DNA of 64,000 nucleotides from Gnetum montanum (GCA_015680685.1 MNCI01013629.1:577009-641008); one strand, 5' to 3'; shown: positions 11,641-25,250, numbered from the stretch's first letter. Made by a program: numbers and translations. The notes: generated from the sequence alone by a model not told the origin.

Positions 11641-11999
11641 GGGTGTTGTGGTTGTTGGAGTTCTCTACATCTTTACTAGTTTATGATTCCAAGCATTGTT
11701 AGCCAAGTTAAATTCTTATCCTAATATGGTGTTAACTAGTGTCTTTGCATACACTTAAAAAAATAAGATCAAGTGAAAATGAAGAAAATAAATTAAGTAA
11801 AACTAATAAGTGTAAGAAAAAAAAGAAAATAATTAGAATATGAGAGCTAAATATGGGATAAGGATTTTGATTCCCTTCCCAAATAAGAAACATATCTTAT
11901 TATTGAAAAATCAATGTTTGCCTTCTAAGGAGGGCTAAATTACAAGTGTTGGAATAGAAATGTAAGTGAGGTAAAATTGATAGTAAAAACATTATTTTT
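11641..11999. other. Leader region of minus-strand relic 1, no gene
   Basis: Sequence between the minus-strand gag fragment and its inferred LTR. Similar text occurs at 16,800-17,400 in relic 2 (the 'gttcccttcccaaata' and 'tgtttgcct' segments). No coding motif seen. Confidence 0.4.
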
Positions 12000-14140
12000 G
12001 AGTAAATTGTAGGTTTGGAGAGTGAAATTTAATTATGAGTAAATTATATGGATTGGAAAGATGTATATGCTATCCATAATTGATTCTAAGCTAAAACAAG
12101 ATTGTTTTTACTATGTGTCTTGGGACTGATGCTAGAGTTGAAAAATTCTAAGTTTGAAGTACTAATGCGGATGATACTTGATTGACATGAATGTTGCATA
12201 CACATTAGTACTAGAGCATGAAGGAGTTGTCATGACTATGGAGCATGCAAATGATGTTGGGAGGTCTAATACACATGCTTTTGATCTCTTGAAATCTTAA
12301 ACAGTATTCAAGATTTTAGAAATCAACCTTGAAATATGCATTTTGATGCCATATTTATAGCGTTAGGGTTATCAATTTTGGACTTGCAGCTAAGTGAAGT
12401 TCACTAGAAGTTAGCATGGAATTTCTTCTTCGTCAACTTAACTATGTGAACTAGGTAATGTGGAACCCATCAAGTGTGATACTAACATTGATACTAGTGT
12501 CAGCATTAGTGTTACTAGTAGTTAGACAAATTTTTCTAGTTTTACCTAGTATCAAGTTTTAGGGACCATCATTTGGAGTGACGGTAAGGTGCTTTTTTCT
12601 CAAGTCAAAGACTTGGGTTCAAGCCTACGCATAACCACTCAAAGAGGTTAGGCTTTTGCTCATCTACTGATCCTCTCGGGACCCTACATGGTAGAATGAG
12701 CATTGTGGCTCTAGATGATAATAAATTTTTTTACCTAGTGTCAAGTTTTGAGTCTTTAAGACCTTTTTTAACACCTAAACTAAGGCTAAATGGTGTCAAG
12801 ATGATGCTAAGAAGCCCATGATACCAAGGGATCATGTCAAATGCTACTTAGGAGTGTTGAGGAAGCATGGTTTAGGTTTCAAGAATGATGATAATACTGT
12901 TGCATCAACATCATTAATACTTAGTCAAAGTTTTGTAGTTTTTAGCTTCTAGGATCTCTTTTGATGCTTGAACTATTGTTAAATGGTGCTAAGATGATGT
13001 CAAGGAGCTTGAGAAACTTGTGGATGCTATCAAATATTACTAGGAAAGCTAATTTATTGAAAATGTAGATCCTACATGTGTTGAAGTTGAGGTTCATGTT
13101 AGCTTTAGAAATACCTAGAAATGTTTTTTTTTTTCACTTTACTCATGTTAACATTTTGGATTTTTAAGGATATATTTAATGATCAAAATAATATTAAATG
13201 TTGTCAAGATAATTCTAGAAAGCCAATGTAACCTAGGAATGAGGTCTAATATTATTTGGAAATGTTAATGATATCATTTTGAAGCCTTCCAAGATGCTAA
13301 CATTAGCATCAACATTAGCATTAACTTGGTACTTAGAAAAATTCTGATCATTTTTCTAAGTTATCACTTCCAACTTTTGGGTATCCAAATTAATACTGAA
13401 ATGAGCCAAATGATGTTCATTGAAGGCCAAAGAGTTTAGTTAGCTTATGAATGAATTATACTATAGGTGAAATGAGCCCTAGGGATGCCAAGGATCATGA
13501 TATGACTATTGATGATAGTGTTAATGTTAGTGTCATTATTAGAGTTAGAAAAATTTTTATCATGGGGCCTTGAAGTTAAATTACTTAAATGAAAAAATTT
13601 GAACCTTGTAATATTATAGATTTCTTAGATGAGTCGTTTTAAGTTCTATGGAGCATAATTTCAGGCCAAAATGCAATTTTGGTACTAGTGATGTAGTCAT
13701 GATGGTCTAAGGGAAGCACTGATGTAGAATTTAAAGTTTTCTATGATTATCAAGGATGGGGCTTATAAGATAGGTTATGAACTTGAATGATTCTTGGAGG
13801 CTTCTAAAAGATGAAAAAGTATTTCATGATGCTATTTTGAGAGATTTTAGTGCTTAAACTCTAATGGAACAATTCCAAAACCAAACTTAGTTGTGAACAC
13901 TTGTGAACTAAAAATGTTGATGTAACACATGGAAACCTGGCATGCAACATCCATGATAGGATGAGTTTTGATGGTTTATCTTTTGAATATGAAGTAGTCC
14001 ACCTTATACCATGGAGTATTAAGCATAGAGGTAGCTTAGAAAAGAGGCTCAATGTTTGGCATTATGGTGATGGACTTGAGAAGCTTCTCCAATTTGATGC
14101 GATGCTCCTTAGAACTTGAGATGAGATCAAAGAGAGAGAT
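12000..14140 (-). mobile_element. LTR-like segment of minus-strand relic 1
   Basis: Diverged from but collinear with 17,200-19,160: both have 'gttgaaaaattctaagtttg', repeated 'tgatgctaa / gttagcat' motifs and 'tgatgctaag..gcc', and both have CTATAAATATG on the minus strand (12,351-12,360 and 17,946-17,955). A TATA box upstream of a gag in the same orientation fits an LTR of about 2 kb. Ends were not defined and no primer-binding site was recognised. Confidence 0.45.
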
Positions 14141-15339
14141 TTTTTTTCTTTGTCTTAATTATTGTTGTGATTTGGGGAAAATTCTTGTTCCTACGGATTA
14201 CATCCTTAGTGATAGATGCTAGTTGAATACTTCATGATGGAGTAGTTGAAGTAGCTACTCGAGTGTGTAGATGTATTTTGAGCTTCCTGAATGTTACCTT
14301 CTTCTATTATGGGGAAGATTACTTTTTGGATTGATCCTTTCATTTTCCTTTATTATATGTTGCCTATTTTTTCACTTAGAAAAATAGAAAGAAATGGTGA
14401 TTTTTGTAAGGTGAATGGGGAAAAAAGATGCAATGAAGGAGGCATTGCATGTGGCAAAATAGGGGGAAAATCAACTAGGAGAGATGAAGTAGGCAAAGGT
14501 GACCTACTTTTCAATGGTGAGGGAGAGTTGAAATTTGTGAAATTTTAAGAAGAGAAAAGAGCATCATATTATAGTGTGAGATCCATGAAAAATGAAGCTA
14601 TTCATATCTTTTGGATAGCTAGAGTAGAGGAATTTTTTGCAAGGAGATTGATGACAAATGATTTTTTAGGTTTAGGAACATTAGCTTGTAAGGATATTTG
14701 AGGATAGATTTGAAAGGGTTCCTTCTAAATAATGAATGAGATTTTGGAATGATTACCTTTAGATTCAAGGTGGAATGCAGATATTCTTCTTGAATGAGAA
14801 TTTAAGGGATCTTTGAAGATCTACATATCTTGATTGTCAGGGTAAATTGATGTGTTCAAGAGTATTTCTTCTTTTTTTACAAGAGCTTGAATATATTATT
14901 TGAGTGCATTATAGTCCTCTATGCAATTATCTATAGCCTCATGATAATAGTAGAATTTGTTAGGATCATACCATCATGGAATTGATGGATCTCCTTTCAC
15001 ACGTTGGGAAGGAGATGTAGCAAGAATCTATAAGCATCTGAATTGAGTTGATGATTGCTTTGAGACCTATTTTTAGGTTATGTGCATGTCTTTAGTAGCA
15101 TGTTATAGAGTTGAATGTAGGTTATCGATAACTTATGGTATTTGAAATGATCCTTAGGAAATCTTATTTATTGTCCTTTATTTGATGAAGTTTTCCTAGT
15201 ATTATTAGCAGTGGATGAGAATGCTAGTAAAGTTTAATTCATCGAAGTATTGTTTGTCCTACATTCTATAAGGTCTTTTCTTTAGCTACGTTGTTGGTTT
15301 TATTACAAATGTTAACTCATGCTATATCATTGTATTGGA
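14141..15339. other. Stretch between relics, no recognisable gene
   Basis: The part nearest 15,300 may contain the gag C-terminus of minus-strand relic 2, but frames are broken and no zinc knuckle or protease motif was recognised. The 85-codon plus-strand frame at 14,291-14,548 shows no family resemblance. Confidence 0.4.
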
Positions 15340-16782
15340 TAGTCATCTCTTTAATGTGACTAATAGAAGTGATAGCATTATGGAGGCTAAGTGGTCTAAG
15401 ATAAACTAGCTTACCTTGATACAATTGTTGAAAGCTTCCTAAAAAATATCTAATAGTTGATCATCAGGCAGTGGATGAATAAGCTCCATTTTGGTTGATG
15501 TTCATTGAGAAATAAACTTGAAAAAGGATTCATTATGAGCTTTTTTTATGATTAGGAGTTTTTACAAAGTGTTATCCTTAGTGATATTGTCTTTAAACCT
15601 CTCACAAAGGTAGTCAAAAACTATTCTAGTGATGTGATATATTTGTAAGAAAGAAGCCTATACCATTTAAGTGCTTTTCTAGCTAGGGAGTTGAAAATAA
15701 TTTTAAGGATATAATAGAAATAGTTTGCTAAAAACATGCATTCATTATGAAAGGTGATGAAATGATTCATGGGATCAAAATCTTAATTATAGTTAGTAAA
15801 ATCAGGCAATGAAACTCCTTTAGAAACTTGGGCATGTGAGATCAATAAGAAGATTGATAATACAAAGAGTAGCACTACTCCCATGTAATGTGGTGGATTT
15901 TCACATTTGATCCTCATTCACCTACAACCTAGAAAAGAGATACTAAAGTAACAACATTAGTTTGGAAGGGAATTTAGGAATAGATGATATAGAAGTGTTA
16001 GCTAGCACTAGGTTGTAGGTAGGAAAGGCTAACTGAATGGATTCCATTGTGGTTATATGAGCTAATGATGTAATGTTATAGTGGGGGACATAGTGTGCGG
16101 ATGAAGGAAAATATGAGAAAACCTATGATTGTTGAATAGGAATAGTATGTGAAAAGGATTAAATGGTACCTTGACATTTTATACTAGTGAAAGATTTCTA
16201 GGATTGACCATAGTTGTGCTTAAGAAGATACTGTAGACTAGCAATAAGTTAGTCCTAGGTTGGATAATAACTATGGGATTGATTGAAATAGAAGTTTCAA
16301 GAGTAACAACTTGAGGTGTAGTTATGAAAAATGGATTGGTGGAGCTAATGAGATTTATATGCTACAAAATGGAACTTTATGGTTGGTGAAAATGATTTGT
16401 GGATAAGAAAACATGAGGATTTTTTTCATCATTACCATTGTGGATGTTTATTTTACCACTTTTCTTACTATAATTGTGTTGGAATTAATAATTCTTGTTG
16501 CTAACATTGATATTAAAATTTCTTATAAGATTATCTTGAAAATTCTATCACTCTTAAATGTTAGCACTTGCCATTGCCTGGACTTCACCTTTGATGGGTA
16601 AGTACTTTACCAATGCAACTTGTGTAGACTAATTTAGCTTAATGGGATAACTTAGATTTGGTAGAAATGGTTCTAAATCATTATCTATCTCATAGGTAAC
16701 CATTCTTTTTAGCTCATTCTTAGAGAGTGTTATACTCAGTTCTTTCTTAATGCATGCAAATTTGTAGTCATGTTGAGTCATG
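15340..16782 (-). pseudogene. Decayed Tat gag (relic 2)
   Basis: On the minus strand a start MTQHDYKFACIKKEL at 16,782 matches the N-terminal gag block of copies A and B (Tyr-x-Phe-x-Cys-x-Lys then LS-x-x-x-L). About 950 bp on, at 15,810-15,340, the capsid block follows: PDFTNYN, NHFITFHNECMF, ARKALKWYRLLSY, LEXFLTTFV. This corresponds to TKYNGEGDPNTHLATF, GKALDWYRALP and LEELLTQFVTRF in copy B. Spacing and order fit a single Gag. Many stops; dead. Confidence 0.7.
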
Positions 16783-17199
16783 GGTGCTACAAGAGCCTTC
16801 ACCTTTTATGCTTCCATTAGTTTATGAACCTAGAAGATATGAGAGGAGTTAGAACCTTTAACAAACCTAAGAATCTCCTACAAACATGCTTAGAAGAAAA
16901 TAATATTAAGTGCAAATGAAAAAATAAAACTAAGTAAAAATGACAAGGGCAAGAAAAATTCTAAGTGCTAAAAATGACCTTTAGGTTTCTGGGCAATAGC
17001 TTTGAGATATTAATAACCATATTACTCCTTGTTCTAGTACCAAAAATGTTTTTACAATATTATTCTTTCATAATCTGATGAGAACACCTCCACGAACTAA
17101 GCATTAAAGTACTTAATTCATGGTTACAAATGATCTTTGACTTAGTATAACCTTCATAAAGTTAACAATAATGACATGATAAGACATCAATTTCTAATC
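16783..17199. other. Leader region of minus-strand relic 2, no gene
   Basis: Between gag and the inferred LTR. Nothing coding seen on either strand. Confidence 0.35.
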
Positions 17200-19160
17200 G
17201 AATGTGAACTTAGCCTACTACATGTGAATCAAGAATGACATGGAAATGATAAAAAACATTAAATTAATTACTAAAAATTGACTAACTATTTGCTATCAAA
17301 AAATAAAATAAGTATAGAATAAACTACGAGTGAGAAAATAAAATCTAAGTATAAAAAATAAGTAAAAAATCATGAAATATTGAAATATAGAGAGTTATGA
17401 TATTAAGGAAAAGGTTTTAGTTCCCTTTCCAAATAATAAAAATGCTTTATTACAAAACAAGAAAGTGTTTGCCTCTTATGAAGGGCCAAACTATAAATGT
17501 TGGTGAAAAAAGCATGTAAATAAAATAGACCTACTAATAGGAGCCTAATTTATTACTAAAATGTAGGTTTGGAAAGTGGAATTGAACATATAAATGGTAG
17601 GTATATGGATGGGGGAAGTTGCAAATGCTATTTGAAATTAATTTGGGTCAAACTAGGGTTGTTTTGACTAAGTGTTTAGGAACTAACACTTGCGTTGAAA
17701 AAATTCTAACTCCAGAGACTAATGTTGATGTTGAAAAATTCTAAGTTTGGGATGTTAATGTTGATGCTAATTAATTGATACTAATGCTATGTTAACATTA
17801 GTGTTGTAGTAATGGGAGGCATAGTAGTGGCTATGGAGCATATAGGAGACACTAGGAAATCTGCTACACACACTTTTGATCTCTCAAAATCTTGATAAGT
17901 GCTCTAGATCTCAAAAAAATAGCCCTAAAATTGGAATTTGAGATCATATTTATAGGGTTAGAGTTGTCAAATTTAACTCTTAAGTTAAGTGAAGCTCACT
18001 TGGAGTTTATTTGGAGTTCAATCCTAGCAAGTTTAACCTTTAAACTTAGCAAGACTTGACACCTGAATAGTTGATGCTGATGTTAATATTGAAATTAGAA
18101 TCAATGTTATTGGTAAGTAGAATAATTTTATAGGTTTAATCAAGTTGACATTATAGATCTCTAGGGCTCCTTTTAACACTTGAATTGATGTTGAATTATG
18201 ATGAAATGATACTAAGGAGTTCATGAGGTTGAGAGATAATGTTAACTATAGAGTTTGTTGGTCAAGGATATTAAGAAGTTTGCCTTCAAGGTGCTAACAT
18301 TGATGCTAATGTTAGTTTCAACATCAATGTTAGCTATAGAGAGAAAAATTTCTAACATTTTCCAACTTAGCATCATGAGCCTTTGAGATGCCAAGACTGA
18401 AGCCAAAATGAGCCATAATGATGATTTTGAGATCATAAAAAGCCTCCAGATCAAGAAAATATTACTAAATGGTGAACCTTGATTCCTTGAAGAATGATGA
18501 TGCAATCATGATGATGCTAATAGTAACATTAACATAAACTTTAGCATTAATTGCATAAGTTAGAAAATTTCTAGTTTTAATTCCCAAGAATACCCTTAAA
18601 CTTGTTAAAATTATCATTTGATGTGCTAAAACTGATATTGACTAGACACCAAAGAGCTTAGGAAGCTAAGATTCAAGTCAAAATACAAATGAGATGTGTC
18701 ATGAAGGTGTCAAGGACCATGCTTAAAACATTTTGGCCCTTAGGGTCTCAAGGTCAAACTACCAAAATGCCAAAATTGTATGCTTGTGACATCAAAAGTA
18801 CTATGGATGAGTTATTTGGGGTCATGTGAGGTCAGATTTGAGGCCAAAAATTAGTTTTGATGTAAGTGACACAAAGTTGGCAATCTAGGAATGGCATTGA
18901 TATAGAATCCATGCCACCTCTAACATTTAGAAAAATTCTCAATTCTAAACTTTTCTGAAGTCATCAAAAGTAGAGGACATATGCTAAATTATGGATTGGA
19001 ATGATTCTTAGAAGCCATTGGAGGCTAGAAATAGATCTCATGAAGCTATTTTGAAGGAATTCTAGGCTCAAACTTAGATCGGAAAATGTCAAAACCACAT
19101 TTGACTTAGTTATTATAAAACTGAAAAAGTGGGTACAACACAAAGTCATGAAGACAAGAT
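17200..19160 (-). mobile_element. LTR-like segment of minus-strand relic 2
   Basis: Collinear with 12,000-14,140. Minus-strand TATA box CTATAAATATG at 17,946-17,955, followed in the minus direction by a leader and the gag at 16,782. Limits are approximate. Together with relic 1 this gives the order LTR-gag-LTR-gag on the minus strand, parallel to copies A and B on the plus strand. Confidence 0.45.
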
Positions 19161-19249
19161 AGCAAAATTCTTGTCCATGCAAGGTGGATAATCAATTCTT
19201 TTGGATTAGATTATGAATGATTCTATTAGTTCATGAGTACCTATGCTTA

Positions 19250-20265
19250 TTCTACTAAAGGGATGTTATTGACAACATTCACCAAGTATAATGAAAAGAT
19301 AAGATATCTTATGAACTATGTAGTCACATTTACAAATAAATGGATGATTCTTGCTTTATATTCACACATTATGCTTTGATGCTTCTCCATTTTACTTTCT
19401 AAAAGAGTGCTTAAATGGTACAAATCTTTGGAAAATGATCCCATCTCCTCTTTAGAACAGTTGCTACCACTCTCATTAAACACTTCAAGTTTACCATGTC
19501 ATAAAGTAGTAGTGTCATGTATTTTGTAGTTATTAAACAAGATTCCAATGATCTTATTAAAAAATTTATCTTTCAATGAATAAAAAAATCTACAGAATTC
19601 TCTTATCACTTATAGGAATGTCATCTTCAAGGCATCTTTAAGGTAGCAGCAATTGACTATATTCAAAAAAGAATGAGTTATTCTAAACTACATTCATTGA
19701 ATGATGCTTTCTTAGTTGCTAGCTACATTGAAGAAACTGCTATCCAACATGAAAATTAGAAATTTTTGGTAATTCAAAACAAAGTTAACAAAGTTGATAG
19801 GGGTTCCATCGATTTTGGACCAATAGGATTTATCATATATATCATAGTGTGATTCAGTCATAAGCTTAAAGGACAATATTGAGGGAATTTCCATAAACAC
19901 TTGTGTATATCGTTGCGTTCAATAAATATAAAAGAGGATATAATTCATATGATACATTTAGAATCCATGTTTCCATGGTTAAAGATAAAGGGAAATGTTT
20001 CAATTTTTTAACGTTTTATTATTTTTATGGGTTTTACAATTATAAGAGACAAAATAATAAATACACATGCATTACAATCTCACTTGGAAATAGGTGCAAT
20101 GCTCATGTTGCAATCCTGCTTGAGGATAGGTGCAACACCACACATGAAATACAAAGGGAAAAGGATCTTAGTCATAACCTTGATGACCCAACACCATGTC
20201 ATATAGTTATGACCTCCTTGGATAAGGATGAACCATCGCAATTTAAGAAATTGAAAAATAAATAA
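19250..20265 (+). pseudogene. Decayed plus-strand Tat gag
   Basis: The first part reads FTKYNEKI, then SKRVLKWYKSLENDPISSLEQLLP. This is the capsid block of Tat Gag (compare FTKYNGEG, GKALDWYRALPRSSISTLEELL in copy B). A 120-codon open frame at 19,903-20,265 follows; its Cys/His pattern is unclear and I take it as the decayed C-terminal Gag, not a host gene. It ends shortly before a strongly AT-rich stretch. Confidence 0.6.
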
Positions 20266-20551
20266 ATATTTTTAGTATTTTAATGTTTTATAATGTTTTT
20301 GTATTTTAAGGTTTTATCATCAATATTAAAATGAGGGAAAATCATAATCTATATTCACTATGCAAATAGTAGACTTCACATTGACCAAATAGTTCTAGGC
20401 TATGTACATAAGTTAGCACTTTGAGATAGTTAGTCGTACTTATGAAAACAACAACTCAAAACACACAAAATAGGGAAGAACATGAACTTACCCAAGGGAA
20501 AAAGAGCTCTTCGTTTTGTGATGGAACTTACCTCTAGTATTTATAGTTTTT

Positions 20552-20590
20552 GCATAAGAATAGAAGGTGTTTGTCAATGCCAAGGTACCA
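20552..20590. repeat. 39-bp perfect inverted repeat, left arm
   Basis: The arm starts GCATAAGAATAGAAGG and ends CAAGGTACCA; its exact reverse complement is at 21,625-21,663. Weaker similarity extends outward to a TATTTATAG on the left and CTATAAATA on the right, so each arm carries a TATA-like box pointing away from the enclosed 1 kb. Confidence 0.9.
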
Positions 20591-21624
20591 ACGGAGGCTT
20601 GTGGACGTAATTCAAATTGACCCTAGGAATACAAGAGATAAAGTCAGGTAAACTAGGTCTACTAGGGGGATGCATCAGTGCCCCTATGTTGACATAGGAA
20701 GTGTAATAATGCAAGGTAATTAGCACACCCTCCTCAACATCACACTTTGTTCAATTCTTTTACAATGAAAGCCTAAACTTGAGGAAGCAGGTCAAGATGA
20801 TTTTAGAAGATTAGAATAAAGTTGGAATCATCTTAGAGATCTTGGAATTATACATACAACCTTGTTGTATGACCCAAGAGGGCAAGGGTACATTTTGAAA
20901 GACTAAGAACCACTACTAGCCATGCTAAACCATGAACATTGGACATATGGAATACTTTATAAATCCAAGGCTAATAATCGATATACAAAATACCATTGGA
21001 TGACTCATCATTACTTAATGATTGAGTTAAGCTAGTTCCATAGCTTTTGAAAAACACATAAAATATCTCATTTTAATAATAATTTACATTAATTAAGTTT
21101 ATATTATATTAAAGATAAATGTAATTATAATCTTAAAAACACTTATTATTCTATCAATTTATTTTATATATAATTTATTATATTTTTTCTATTATATTTA
21201 TAGAATAAGTTTAGTTTATTTTGAAAAGTATACAAGTCTTAAATATGTTTATAATGATTTATTCTTGAAATGGTTTTTACTTAAATATTTATATTATGAT
21301 TAAAAATCCTAATAACATATTTATGTAAGTACAAAAATCATGATAATATTATAAATAATGTAAAAAAATAATAGTAATATTATTAAGTGTTATTATATTA
21401 GTTTTTATGACATTAAAATTTTATATAATTAGTTTTATATATTTTTTAATTATTTAATTATAAATATCATTAAAATTAAGGAGTTGTAGTTATAGTTTAA
21501 GTTATCAATATTTGAGTTCTAATTTAATTATATTTTATCTTAAGTTTATGTAAAAGTAAAGTGAACAATCACATATAGTTTTAATTTATACTTTATAGTT
21601 TACCATCTATTATTATTTATAGCT

Positions 21625-21663
21625 TGGTACCTTGGCATTGACAAACACCTTCTATTCTTATGC
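21625..21663. repeat. 39-bp perfect inverted repeat, right arm
   Basis: Exact reverse complement of 20,552-20,590. The interval between arms is AT-rich and without genes. This could be a foldback or MITE-like element, or two LTR fragments joined in opposite orientation. Confidence 0.9.
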
Positions 21664-21814
21664 CATGATAAGCTATAAATACCATCTATTGAATCAAAGC
21701 CATGATAAGCTATAAATACCATAGGATGAAATGAAAAGTTAAAGTTTGCATGATTATTGGGATTCTACAATTAATTATTTTGAGATGAAAGCTTATCATG
21801 GCTTTGATTCAATA
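21659..21814. repeat. Tandem and inverted repeat cluster
   Basis: GCCATGATAAGCTATAAATACCAT occurs twice in direct orientation (about 21,662 and 21,699). The segment 21,687-21,711 (TATTGAATCAAAGCCATGAT...) is perfectly reverse-complementary to 21,790-21,814, giving a 25-bp stem with a 78-base loop. Confidence 0.85.
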
Positions 21815-22759
21815 TTTTCATATATGAGTTACATTATTTAGAGTTGCATATGATGAGGATTCTTGATATTTAGGATCAATTCTATATTGTATTATTTTTA
21901 CCAAAACCCAAATTCATTATTATGAACTATGATTGAAATATATGTGATAAGGCCAAATGGTATTGGACCTTATCAAGGTTTCTATTTTCATACTTTGAAA
22001 AGTACTGAAACCTATTCTTGTACATTAGAAGGGGGTTTTTTCTTGGGAAATCTCATTTGAGGGATTTTCAAGGAAATCCTACCATAGTTCTAAGAATAAT
22101 GTCATTGTAGTTTCTTTTCTCTCTCATGAAGCTGTTATTTGAAATAATTTTGTACAAAGTACATGCTGAACTTAAGGTGAGAGCAAGACTAGTAGAGTCC
22201 ATGAGAGCATCTTCCTTGCTATATTGGAAGGAAATATTTTGCTTTTTCATAGATTAAATGAAAAAAATTAGATGTTCTTTAATTTAATGTTTTATTATTT
22301 TCTTTAATGAGAGTGGTGTTTTATTTCATTATTTATTTCTTATGATTAGGAAAAAAGTAATTGTTATGGAACTATATCCATGGGCAATAGACATGGATAT
22401 GAAAGTAATTGACCCTAATATTTTCTTTAGAATTGATGTATTTTGATTTTCTCAAGAATTAGCTCCATGAATATGAATTTTGGGTTAGTCATAGACAAGG
22501 TGATATTGTTGAAATGAAGGTAATCTAGCATTAAAATTTGGATGGCTTGGTTGCTTCACATCCAAAATACAAGATTGGAACTAGATACATCATGATCAAT
22601 GCTGAGGTATACAATTGAAAAATGTACAAAACATGACCATACTACTATACAATACAAGCCACCTCATTAAGAATTGCCAAGGGATGGTGACTGGGAGAAG
22701 AAGCCCTCTGACATGCCTACATGGTATGGGAAGAAGCTTGAAGAGCTAGGTGTAGACAT

Positions 22760-25250
22760 ATGAAATCTTTGAAGTTGTGCTTCTAGGTCTGTTACCCTTG
22801 CTTGGATCTATCGATTCTACTCATGCATGAGGCCCTACTCTCATGGGAATGCTTATCATCATTCCTTAACATCAGCTAGAACTATTTGTGACTCATCTTC
22901 ACCTGCAAGAGCTTATGCTAGGTCATGTCCAACTTGACCACCACTTAATGTAATTTCATCTCGAGTTCTATATGAAGTTAACCTATAGAAGTCTAGACCA
23001 TAAAAAGATATCCTCCATTTCACTTGCACATCATCCTTAGCTTCATTGAGTCTCCTCTCAATGATTGTGACAAGTACATCATGGTAGAGGATGTACACAT
23101 TTTTTAATAGGTCCATCTTCTCCTACAAAGGTAGTCCACTTGTAGCCATTTGTTGGAGTTTGATCTCCAAGGTGTCAAATTTCTCCTTCACCTTGTGTCT
23201 CTCTTTGGTAAACATTCATTTACTAGAGCTACAAGTTTATGAATTCTACACACACCAACATCCTAGGTTGCTTGCTTAATCAAATGAATTTTTTGAGCTT
23301 GTCAATTTTTTTGGTAGTCTTGTTTGCTAGCTCTTGCTGTAAGTTCCAGTGTACTTTCTTTATGTAAAGATATGTATCTTGAAATTAAACCATGATTTGA
23401 ATTTTATCTTCTAACATTTGTACCTACTAGAAAAGGGAGAGTACCTATTTTTTTCTTCTAATTCATCCTTACCCACTCTTGGAACTAATGCTTTAATAGT
23501 CTAATTTGCTACTCCAAGCTATCTTTCATGAACATGACTTCTTCATCAACCTAATGTACCTTAAAGAGTTCAACCTATAGGCACTGAATCTACACCTTTG
23601 GAGTGATTATAGAATGTGTAGGTACCAATAGTATAAGATGTTCTAACTATTCCTGCAACCATCATACCTTAACCTAGCTTCTTTGTAACTCCCACAAATA
23701 AAATGTTCTATTAGCATCAATGGTCTCCAACTCAACCAGTACCTTAACAAGTTCAGCCTTTATTGTATTTATTATTTTTTTTCTCAATATCCACTCAACA
23801 CCATGATCCATGCTTTACTTCTCTTTTGCATAATGGCTACTCTCATGTTGATCGATGAGTACTTAGAGAACTTTAGCTACCTATTGGATGTTATGAATGC
23901 TACACTTGGTTGATGTGTTGATCCTCTCTTATGGTCTAACCACCCATGATGGCTTCCATCATCTCTAAGAAATTTCGACAAAGGTCAAAAGAATCCTTAA
24001 CATGAATCATGGTAGCTTTTCTTTCACCTTTAACATGCATAACAGGCTGAAAATGCCACTAGAAAGAGGCTCCTTGCTTTGCTTGATGCTGAAACTAGAA
24101 GGTTTGGAGATGGATCTACTTGGCTATTATACTTGTGTGTGCTATGATGCTTGACATGTAGATGGTACTCCTGTTTGATGTTGGCAAACATGACCTAAAG
24201 ATTAGATATGATATACCTCTATGCAAGGCATCTCATCTTTTGAATCAGGTATAACTCCAACGATCTCCAAACATGATCTTGAAGCAACCACCATTACATT
24301 TTTCTAGTATGCCATTCCTATAGTTGTGGAATTCCTTTCCACATAATTAACTATGCTTTCTAGATAACAAATTTTTTGGATCAACCATGGAAATACATAG
24401 ATCTTTCTCTTTACTCTAGCCACATCCTTAATTTTATGGATCAATGCTTTGTAAAGAAAATATGAGATGTTGATGGTACAGTTGCCATTCATCATGACTA
24501 TAGTTTTTACACCCCAAGTAGAGATATTTGATGATCATTTCGTGAATAAAAGTTTTTGAGTAACAATTTTGTACATAGCATTTTGAACTAGCGGAAGTGT
24601 AGACATATATACCTCTTCTTTAGCAATATCAAAGGCCTTGAATAGGACCTTTGACTTGAACTTGGGCTTAGTATTATGGATTCATAGTCATCAATTTTTT
24701 TAGTTCATTTAGGAATCCTATAGTCCTATATATTACCCATGTGGAAATAAGAATAGACATATCATCAAAAAAAAAGTCATGACACCATCAACAGTAAGGT
24801 TCTGGTAGAGTTCTTTGACCTCATATTAGTACCATGTGAAGGACTAGGTGATGTATTCATAGAAGCCCATCTACTATAATGACTCCTTGAGCTCAAGAGG
24901 ACCAAGCTCAAGGAACTAATGATAATTTTTCTACTCATGTATGAGTTGTTGCTAGACATCATCTACACACATACCTTTTTGGATGTCATTAGCATCCTCT
25001 TCATCTTCCACTAGCTCCTCTAGCACTAGTTTAGTCGCTTGCTATTACATATGTACTTGACTTATGGGTCAAGAACATGACTACCTACCTTTTGATTTTG
25101 TTCTAAATGGAGGTATTTTTTGGGCAAGAGCTATGAGTTTTAGATTAGGATATCTAAGTTCCTTTTCTTCCTCCTTAAGAATTAGTGGTTCATGCAGGGC
25201 TTGTAGAGATAGGTCTAAGATTACTCAACCTCAGTCCTTATTAGTCTACT
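22760..25250 (-). pseudogene. Decayed minus-strand gene, possibly a transposon antisense ORF
   Basis: Short open stretches align into one minus-strand story: near 24,780 a VDGVMTFFFDDMSI-like segment; at 24,304-24,495 TINISYFLYKALIHKI; lower down charged, helix-forming pieces such as ERRLNEAKDD (22,913-23,116). The pattern recalls the antisense ORFs of plant Tat elements and 'putative plant transposon protein' domains, but no family signature is certain. Stops are frequent. It may be an old relative of the antisense gene at 46,362-50,465. Confidence 0.3.

Larger units (their letters stand above)
20266..22759. other. Very AT-rich stretch with nested inverted repeats, no gene
   Basis: No coding motif on either strand. 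The 21,050-21,620 part is almost pure A/T. The inverted repeats are listed separately. Confidence 0.5.

Noticed and set aside
14291-14548. 85-codon plus-strand frame as a small gene
   Set aside because: No resemblance to any family, no partner exon, no promoter; lies opposite a minus-strand relic.
19903-20265. 120-codon open frame as a host gene
   Set aside because: It follows a decayed Tat capsid block in the same orientation and shows no independent promoter or domain; better read as Gag C-terminal remnant.
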